64,000 nucleotides of DNA from Streptomyces wedmorensis (lineage in GTDB: Bacteria; Actinomycetota; Actinomycetes; Streptomycetales; Streptomycetaceae): assembly GCF_000716445.1 (NCBI RefSeq), contig NZ_JNWK01000019.1, forward strand, positions 1 to 64,000, read 5' to 3'. Of the stretch, positions 58,832-64,000 are shown piece after piece. The first letter of the stretch is position 1, and every line of letters begins with the position of its first letter. The notes beneath the pieces are model-generated. The model searched no databases. It was given only the letters and a program-made list of their open reading frames with translations, and was not told the DNA's origin. The translations under genes and the position numbers were made by a program.

Positions 58832-59595
58832 CCACCACTCCGCAACCGCCCCCCGCCGACGACTCCCGTCCCACGAACCCCGCGAGTCCCGACGCCGGCG
58901 CGCCCGGCCCCGCCCGCACGGGGTCCGCCGGTCAAGGCTCCGCACCCGGCACCCCCGGTCCCGGAGGCCCCGCACCCGGCGCACCCGATCCGGGAGACGC
59001 CGGCCCCGGCGCCCCCGGTCCCGTACCCGTCCTCGCGGACGCCCCGGCGGCTCCCGTCCGCCGCTTCTGGGCGGTGCGCCGCATTCCCGCGGCGCTTCTC
59101 GCGGCCGTCGTCCTCGGCGGGACGGGGCTGCTCCTGTACGACGTGGCCGCCGTGCGAGCCGACCATTCGGCGATGGCGTGGCGGCGGGAGCTCGCCGACG
59201 CGCTCGCGACCCGGCCGCTCGACAGCACGGGCGTCGTCATCGGCGCGGCCGTCGCCGTGGTCCTCGGCATCTGGCTGCTGCTCCTGGCCGCCACTCCCGG
59301 ACTGCGGTCCGTGCTCCCCATGCGGCGCGAGCACGCCGACGTACGGGCCGGGCTCGACCGCGAGGCCGCGGCCCTGACCCTGCGCGACCGGGCGATGGAG
59401 GTCTCCGGTGTGCAGTCGGTCCACGTGCGCGTACGCCGGTCCAAGGCCACGGTCCGGGCGGTCTCGCACTTCCGGGCGCTCGACGAGGTCCGCGCCGACG
59501 TCGAGCAGGCACTCGCCACGGGAGTCGACGAACTCGGCCTCGCCCACCCGCCCGCGCTGACGGTGCGGGTGGCCCGCCCGCCCAAGAAGGGATGA
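58828..59595 (+). CDS. DUF6286-type membrane protein of the Asp23 cluster
   Basis: 255 residues. A Pro/Gly/Ala-rich cytoplasmic N-terminus (~1-75) is followed by two transmembrane helices (RIPAALLAAVVLGGTGLLLYDV and GVVIGAAVAVVLGIWLLLLAA) and a C-terminal ~100-residue domain, REAAALTLRDRAMEVSGVQSVHVRVRRSKATVRAVSHF, that resembles a degenerate Asp23 fold. ATG 58828 overlaps the preceding stop. It probably anchors or scaffolds the Asp23 proteins at the membrane together with AmaP. Confidence 0.82.
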   Translation: MTTTPQPPPADDSRPTNPASPDAGAPGPARTGSAGQGSAPGTPGPGGPAPGAPDPGDAGPGAPGPVPVLADAPAAPVRRFWAVRRIPAALLAAVVLGGTGLLLYDVAAVRADHSAMAWRRELADALATRPLDSTGVVIGAAVAVVLGIWLLLLAATPGLRSVLPMRREHADVRAGLDREAAALTLRDRAMEVSGVQSVHVRVRRSKATVRAVSHFRALDEVRADVEQALATGVDELGLAHPPALTVRVARPPKKG

Positions 59596-59631
59596 GCCGA
59601 TGAGCCCTCGGGACCGTGAAGGGAGAGGCCG

Positions 59632-60219
59632 GTGACCGTCGTCCTCCGCCGTGTCAACCGAATCCTGCTCGGACTCGCCGGGCTGCTCCTCGTCCTCGGC
59701 GGCGGGGCGGTCCTCGCCGCCGCCCTCGACCTGCCCGTGCCGTCCTGGTGGCCCTGGTCGGGCCCCGCCGACGTGCTGCTGTCCGCCGCCGGCCGGCAGC
59801 GCTGGCGCGACGAGGGCTGGTGGTGGCCGGTGGTCATCGCCGTCCTCGGGGTCGTCGTCCTGCTCGCCCTGTGGTGGCTGCTCGTCCAGTTCCGGCGGGC
59901 CCGGCTCGCCGAGGTCCTCGTGGAGACCGGGGACGGCGAGGCGGCGGTCCTGCGCGGCCGGGCGCTGGAGAGCGTCCTGGAGGCGGACGCCGCCGCCCAG
60001 GAGGGCGTGGCCAAGGCCCGGGTCGCCCTCACCGGTCGGCGCACCGAGCCCCGGACCCGGGTCTCCCTGCTCCTCGAGCCGTACGCCTCCCCGGGGGACA
60101 CCCTGACCGCCCTCAGTACCAAGGCCCTCGCCCACGCCCGTACGTCGACGGGCCTGCCCGCACTGCCGACCGAGGCACGCCTCCGCGCGGTCAAGCACCG
60201 CGCCCGCCGCGTGAACTGA
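59632..60219 (+). CDS. amaP: Alkaline shock response membrane anchor protein AmaP
   Basis: 195 residues. Two transmembrane helices (NRILLGLAGLLLVLGGGAVLAAAL and WWWPVVIAVLGVVVLLALWWLLV) surround a short external loop rich in Trp, and a cytoplasmic C-terminal domain follows (GEAAVLRGRALESVLEADAAAQEGVAKARVALTG). This is the AmaP layout; AmaP tethers Asp23 to the cytoplasmic membrane. GTG 59632 has GGGAGAGG upstream. It is the last gene of the Asp23 unit, 36 bp after the DUF6286 gene. Confidence 0.87.
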   Translation: MTVVLRRVNRILLGLAGLLLVLGGGAVLAAALDLPVPSWWPWSGPADVLLSAAGRQRWRDEGWWWPVVIAVLGVVVLLALWWLLVQFRRARLAEVLVETGDGEAAVLRGRALESVLEADAAAQEGVAKARVALTGRRTEPRTRVSLLLEPYASPGDTLTALSTKALAHARTSTGLPALPTEARLRAVKHRARRVN

Positions 60220-60320
60220 CACCACATCGGCGGGCTCGGCTGCGTGCGGCCCGTTCCACCAGGGCCGCTTCGATCCGGCCCCGCCGGGCCGGCCGCACCG
60301 GCCCGACCCCCACCGAGTAG

Positions 60321-60365
60321 GCCCGGCCCGCACCGGCCCGGCCCGCACCGACCCGGCCCGTGCAC
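60321..60365. repeat. 15-bp tandem repeat after the Asp23 operon
   Basis: Three copies of GCCCGGCCCGCACCG (60321-60335, 60336-60350 and one diverged) lie in the convergent gap between amaP and the SDR gene. There is no coding function. The gap is under 200 bp. Confidence 0.75.
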
Positions 60366-60402
60366 GACGGCCCCTCACCGTCGCGCCCGGCCGCGCGGGG
60401 GC

Positions 60403-61158
60403 TCAGAAGCCGCTGCGCGCTCCGCCGTCCACCGGGAGCATCAGCCCGGTCAGGTACGAGGCGGCCGGCGAGAGCAGGAAGGCCGCGGTCCGCCCGAACT
60501 CCTCCGGCGTGCCGTAGCGGCGCAGCGGGATCCGGGCCTCGTTCGCCGCCCGGGACGCCTCCGCGTCGCCGGAGAGCGCGTCGAGCGAGCGGACCCGGTC
60601 CGTGTCGATCCGGCTCGGCAGCAGGCCGATGACCCGGATGCCGCGCGGGCCCAGGTCGTTGGCGAGGGACTTGGCGAAGCCGGCGAGGCCGGGGCGCAGC
60701 CCGTTGGAGATGGTCAGGCCGGGGATGGGCTCGTGGACCGAGCCGGACAGCACGAAACCGATGACCCCGCCCTCGGTGAGCGTCTCGGCCGCCGCGCGGG
60801 CCAGCCGCACCGCACCGAGGAAGACGGTGTCGAACGCGGCGGTCCACTGCTCGTCGGTGTTGTCCGCCCCGAAGCCGGGCGCCGGGCCGCCGACGCTGAT
60901 CAGGATGCCGTCGAAGGCGCCGAACCGGGCCCGGGCCTCGGCGATCAGCCGGGCCGGGGTCTGCGGGTCGGCGTTGTCGGCGGCGATCCCCGCCGCGCCC
61001 TCGCCCAGTTCGGCCACCGCGTCGGCGACCGCCTTCTCCTCGCGCCCGGTGATCAGCACCCGGGCGCCCTCCGCGAGCAGCGCCTCGGCGGAGGCCCGGC
61101 CGAGCCCTCGCGTCGCGCCGGTCACCACGTACACACGGTCCTTCAGTCCAAGATCCAT
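60403..61158 (-). CDS. SDR-family oxidoreductase with atypical active site
   Basis: 251 residues, classical SDR length. The cofactor motif TGATRGLG is at 13-20 and the C-terminus has RRYGTPEEFGRTAAFLLSPAASYLTGLMLPVDGG as in FabG-like enzymes. The active-site region reads LSGSVHEPIPGLTISNGLRPGLAG: the Ser is present, but the YxxxK motif is replaced, with Ser at the Tyr position and Arg at the Lys position. A branch of SDRs with SNxxR at this place exists, and its chemistry is not clear to me. It lies 4 bp from the GH15 gene end, in the same direction and probably co-transcribed. Confidence 0.82.
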   Translation of the reverse strand: MDLGLKDRVYVVTGATRGLGRASAEALLAEGARVLITGREEKAVADAVAELGEGAAGIAADNADPQTPARLIAEARARFGAFDGILISVGGPAPGFGADNTDEQWTAAFDTVFLGAVRLARAAAETLTEGGVIGFVLSGSVHEPIPGLTISNGLRPGLAGFAKSLANDLGPRGIRVIGLLPSRIDTDRVRSLDALSGDAEASRAANEARIPLRRYGTPEEFGRTAAFLLSPAASYLTGLMLPVDGGARSGF

Positions 61159-61162
61159 GGCC

Positions 61163-62947
61163 CTATCCTGCCGTCTCCGCCGCGGCGAGCGTGAAGGCGG
61201 TCCCCACCAGGCCGATGTGGCTGAACGCCTGCGGGAAGTTGCCCAGCTGGCGCCCGGTCGCCGGGTCGTACTCCTCCGCGAGCAGTCCCACGTCGCTGGT
61301 GAGCTCGACCAGCCGGTCGAAGAGCTCGCGGGCCTCGTCGGCCCGCCCGGTCATCCGCAGGGCGTCCGCGAGCCAGAACGAGCAGACGAGGAACGTCCCC
61401 TCCTGCCCCGGCAGCCCGTCGACGGCCCCGGAGTCGACGCTGTAGCGCCGCACGAACCCGTCCTGCGTCAGCTCCGCCCGTACCGCGTCCACCGTTCCCA
61501 CCACCCGGGGGTCGTCCGGCGGCAGAAAGCCGACGCGCGGGATGAGCAGGGTGGCGGCGTCCAGCTCCCGCGAGCCGTAGGACTGGGTGAAGGCGTTCCG
61601 CACCGGGTCGTACGCCCGGGCGCACACCTGGGCGTGGATCTCGTCCCGCATGGCCCGCCACCGCGCGGCGTCCCCCGGCAGCGAGGGGTCGGACTCCAGG
61701 GTGCGGACCGCGCGGTCGGCGGCCACCCAGGCCATCACCTTCGAGTGGGTGAAGTGGCGGCGCGGCCCGCGCACCTCCCACAGTCCCTCGTCGGGCTCCC
61801 GCCAGGTCGACTCCAGGAAGCCGAGCAGGCTCAGCTGGAGGTTCCAGGCGTGCCGCTCCGGCGGGATCCCGGCCTCGCGGGCGCGGTAGAGCGAGTCCAT
61901 GACCTCGCCGTACACGTCGAGCTGGAACTGGTCCACGGCCGCGTTCCCGGTCCGCACCGGCGCCGAGTCGGCGTAGCCGCGCAGCCACGGCAGGCTCGTC
62001 TCGGGGAGTCGGCGCTCCCCGGCGGGGCCGTACATGATCTGGAGGTCGGCGGGGTCGCCGGCGACGGAGCGGAGCAGCCAGTCCCGCCAGGCGGCGGCCT
62101 CCTCGACGTATCCGGCGGCGAGCAGGGCGCCGAGGGTGAGGGAGGAGTCGCGCAGCCAGCAGGAGCGGTAGTCCCAGTTGCGTATGCCGCCGAGCTCCTC
62201 CGGCAGCGAGGTGGTGGGGGCGGCCATGATCCCGCCCGTGGGGGCGTACGTGAGGGCCTTGAGGGTGATCAGGGAGCGCATCACCGCGTCCCGGTGGGGG
62301 CCCTCGTAGGTGCAGCGGGCGGACCACTCCCGCCAGTCCGCCAGGGTCTGCTCCAGGGCCTCGTAGGGGTCGACGAGGGCGGGGCGCGGCTCGTGCGAGG
62401 GGTGCCAGGTCAGCACGAAGGCGACCCGCTCGCCGGCGTCGACGGTGAAGGAGGAGCAGGTGGAGAACTGCTGGCCCCAGGTCTTGACGTGGGGTTCGCT
62501 GCGCAGCCAGACCGAGTCGGGGCCGGCGATCGCGACCCGGTGGTCGTCGGCGCGGCGCACCCAGGGCACGATCGAGCCGTAGTCGAAGCGCAGCCGCAGG
62601 ACGGCGCTCATCTCGACGCTTCCGCTGATCCCCTCGACGATCCGCATCAGGTCGGGGGACCGGTCCCGCTGGGGCATGAAGTCGACGACCCTGACGGTGC
62701 CCGTGCGGGTCTCCCAGTACGTCTCCAGGACCAGGGAGTCCTCGGCGTAGCCGCGGCTCGCGCAGGTCGTGGCACCTTTGGGGGCGATCCGCCAGTGGCC
62801 GTTGTTCTCGTCGCCGAGGATCGCGGCGAAGCAGGCGGCGGAGTCGAAGCGGGGCAGACACAGCCAGTCGACCGACCCGTCGCGGCCGACGAGCGCGGCG
62901 GTCTGGAGATCGCCGATGAGGGCGTAGTCGTCGATACGTTGCGTCAC
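61163..62947 (-). CDS. Glycoside hydrolase family 15 protein (trehalase/glucoamylase type)
   Basis: 594 residues. The N-terminal beta-sandwich (IDDYALIGDLQTAALVGRDGSVDWLCLPRFDS) is followed by the (alpha/alpha)6 barrel. GGIRNWDYRSCWLRDSSLTL carries the general acid region and LLAEEYDPATGRQLGNFPQAFSHIGLV the second catalytic Glu. In actinobacteria this branch includes cytoplasmic GH15 trehalases, and no signal peptide is present, so trehalose hydrolysis is a good guess; a maltodextrin glucoamylase cannot be excluded. GTG 62947 has no clear ribosome binding site. It follows the SURF1 gene by 34 bp. Confidence 0.9.
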   Translation of the reverse strand: MTQRIDDYALIGDLQTAALVGRDGSVDWLCLPRFDSAACFAAILGDENNGHWRIAPKGATTCASRGYAEDSLVLETYWETRTGTVRVVDFMPQRDRSPDLMRIVEGISGSVEMSAVLRLRFDYGSIVPWVRRADDHRVAIAGPDSVWLRSEPHVKTWGQQFSTCSSFTVDAGERVAFVLTWHPSHEPRPALVDPYEALEQTLADWREWSARCTYEGPHRDAVMRSLITLKALTYAPTGGIMAAPTTSLPEELGGIRNWDYRSCWLRDSSLTLGALLAAGYVEEAAAWRDWLLRSVAGDPADLQIMYGPAGERRLPETSLPWLRGYADSAPVRTGNAAVDQFQLDVYGEVMDSLYRAREAGIPPERHAWNLQLSLLGFLESTWREPDEGLWEVRGPRRHFTHSKVMAWVAADRAVRTLESDPSLPGDAARWRAMRDEIHAQVCARAYDPVRNAFTQSYGSRELDAATLLIPRVGFLPPDDPRVVGTVDAVRAELTQDGFVRRYSVDSGAVDGLPGQEGTFLVCSFWLADALRMTGRADEARELFDRLVELTSDVGLLAEEYDPATGRQLGNFPQAFSHIGLVGTAFTLAAAETAG

Positions 62948-62981
62948 GCTTTGGGCTGTTCCCGGAAGCGGCGCCTGTCAA

Positions 62982-63797
62982 TCAGGGAGACGGGACGGCC
63001 TCGACCGGCTCCGTGTCGTCCTGCGGGGAACCGGGGACGCCGGAGGCCTGTCCGGCCTGCCGGTCGTGCTTCTCCCGGCGTACGAGGATCACCCAGCCGA
63101 CGGGTACTCCGGCGGCGAACAGCCACCACTGGACGGCGTACGCCATGTGCGCGCCGATCGAGTCGTGGTCGGGCTCGGCGATCTGCTCGGGGGTGCCGTT
63201 CGCGGCGGCGGGCGCGATCTGTTCGAGGTAGCCGCCGAGCACCTCGCGGCCGATCAGCTCGGCCTGCTGCCGGCTGCTGATCAGCATCACCTGGCGGTCC
63301 GGCAGGCCCTTCAGGTCCTTGATCCCGCTGGCGCCGGTCGTCTCGTCCGCCTTGAGCCGGCCGGTGACGGTGACCTCGCCCTTCGGGGCGGGTGGCACCG
63401 CGGGGAACGCGTGCTGGTCGGCGGCGGCCGGCACCCAGCCCCGGTTGACCAGGACGACCTTGCCGTCCCGCAGGACCAGCGGGGTGAGGACGTGCACGCC
63501 CACCCGGTCCTCGGACGAGGTCCGCCGGCGGACGACCACCTCGTGCGCGGTGTCGAACGTGCCGGTGGCGGTGACCCGGCGCCAGTAGTCGGCGCGCGGG
63601 ACGGTGTGACCGGGGGCGGTGAGCTCCTCGACCGGTACCGGCGCCGCCGCGATGTTGTCCGCGATCAGGGCGTTCTGGGCGACCCGGCGCTCGTGCCGGT
63701 GGAACTGCCAGAAGCCCAGCTCGATCATCGTCGGGACGAGGACGGCGGCGAGGAGGGTGAGGATCACCCACTGCCGGGACAACAGGAAGCGGTACAC
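62982..63797 (-). CDS. SURF1-family cytochrome oxidase assembly protein
   Basis: 271 residues with the SURF1 layout: an N-terminal helix (WVILTLLAAVLVPTMIELGFWQFHRHERR), a periplasmic-side domain (YWRRVTATGTFDTAHEVVVRRRT, GVHVLTPLVLRDGKVVLVNRGWVPA) and a C-terminal helix (HMAYAVQWWLFAAGVPVGWVILVRRE). It supports haem a insertion into cytochrome c oxidase. GTG 63797 fits the family start (YRFLLSRQW); a TACGGT box six bases upstream suggests a leaderless mRNA. ATG 63812 is the longer alternative. The C-terminal tail is acidic and Pro-rich. Confidence 0.88.
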   Translation of the reverse strand: MYRFLLSRQWVILTLLAAVLVPTMIELGFWQFHRHERRVAQNALIADNIAAAPVPVEELTAPGHTVPRADYWRRVTATGTFDTAHEVVVRRRTSSEDRVGVHVLTPLVLRDGKVVLVNRGWVPAAADQHAFPAVPPAPKGEVTVTGRLKADETTGASGIKDLKGLPDRQVMLISSRQQAELIGREVLGGYLEQIAPAAANGTPEQIAEPDHDSIGAHMAYAVQWWLFAAGVPVGWVILVRREKHDRQAGQASGVPGSPQDDTEPVEAVPSP

Positions 63798-63843
63798 CCC
63801 ATGACCGTACATCCGGGGTCACGGGGTGCACGCAGGGGGGTTC

Positions 63844-63863
63844 GGCTCGCCCGCGGGCGAGCC
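63844..63863. terminator. Perfect 20-bp palindromic hairpin
   Basis: GGCTCGCCCG followed directly by its complement, 30 bp past the stop codon of the truncated right-edge gene and upstream of the SURF1 start. It probably terminates transcription of the former. Confidence 0.7.
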
Positions 63864-63892
63864 CAGGATCGTTTCCTCACGTCCTGTCCCGA

Positions 63893-64000
63893 TCAGACCC
63901 GGTCGACGATGCCCACCTTTCCCTCCGCGCGGGCGCAGTGGCCGCCGCAGTACCAGCTGCCCTCGACCTCGACGCCCTGTCCGATGATCTGGACCCGGCA
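63893..64000 (-). CDS. C-terminal end of a small Cys-rich (metal-binding) protein, truncated by window
   Basis: The last 35 residues are visible: CRVQIIGQGVEVEGSWYCGG, then HCARAEGKVGIVDRV and the stop. Spaced Cys/His residues (C...YCGGHCA) suggest a zinc-ribbon-like binding site. The start and most of the protein lie to the right of the window. Family and function are not recognised. Confidence 0.6.
   Translation of the reverse strand, partial: CRVQIIGQGVEVEGSWYCGGHCARAEGKVGIVDRV

Overview
The window is a stretch of high-GC (roughly 73%) actinobacterial chromosome. GC-rich third codon positions, frequent GTG starts, four-base stop/start overlaps and many recognisable Streptomyces families (SpoIIE-type phosphatases, an LAETG-anchored protein, the Asp23/AmaP cluster, the GATC-binding protein Gbn, a DmdR-type iron box, a PHO box) point to Streptomyces. 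The right half (about 36-60 kb) resembles the chromosomal core around the S. coelicolor SCO1838-SCO1860 genes as I remember them. No tRNA, rRNA, intact insertion sequence, prophage or CRISPR array was seen.

Layout. 0-8 kb: a truncated TerD-family gene, a small conserved protein, an AraC regulator, then sugar-acid catabolism (uronate dehydrogenase and 5-dehydro-4-deoxyglucarate dehydratase, divergently transcribed) and a GntR/deaminase-like pair. 7.8-13.9 kb: a translationally coupled operon of an MFS exporter and two multi-domain SpoIIE phosphatases. 14-18.7 kb: AzgA-type purine permease, small membrane protein, class B penicillin-binding protein, membrane-anchored protein. 18.8-21.7 kb: membrane protein/histidine kinase/response regulator operon. 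21.9-25.3 kb: cupin, IclR regulator, alpha-ketoglutarate-semialdehyde dehydrogenase and an AraC remnant. 25.3-34 kb: MFS/GlxA-type regulator pair, FrnE-like DsbA protein, two class-V aminotransferase-fold enzymes, MarR/old-yellow-enzyme pair, amidohydrolase. 34-37 kb: iron-box-controlled penicillin-acylase-like enzyme and siderophore-type acetyltransferase. 37-47.5 kb: LAETG surface protein and the cobalamin genes cobC, cobE-like, cobB, cobO, cobaltochelatase ChlI/ChlD fusion, cobQ and cobD, headed by a cobalamin riboswitch. 47.5-56 kb: PHO-box-controlled PitH2-type phosphate transporter, hydrolase, metallopeptidase, ABC-F ATPase, gbn. 56-64 kb: enoyl-CoA hydratase, the Asp23/Gls24 envelope-stress cluster, SDR, GH15 enzyme, SURF1 and a truncated gene.

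How genes work together. Uronate dehydrogenase, KdgD and KGSADH supply three steps of the oxidative uronate/aldarate route to 2-oxoglutarate although they lie 19 kb apart. The KGSADH promoter carries two GTTC-N8-GAAC palindromes next to an IclR gene, and degraded versions with the same spacing follow the -10 boxes of udh and kdgD, which suggests one regulon. The cob operon reads leftward from its riboswitch, but cobN is not in the cluster. The acylase and acetyltransferase share an iron box and look like the desGH pair linked to acyl/aryl desferrioxamines. Several genes look leaderless, with a TANNNT box six to eight bases before the start codon.
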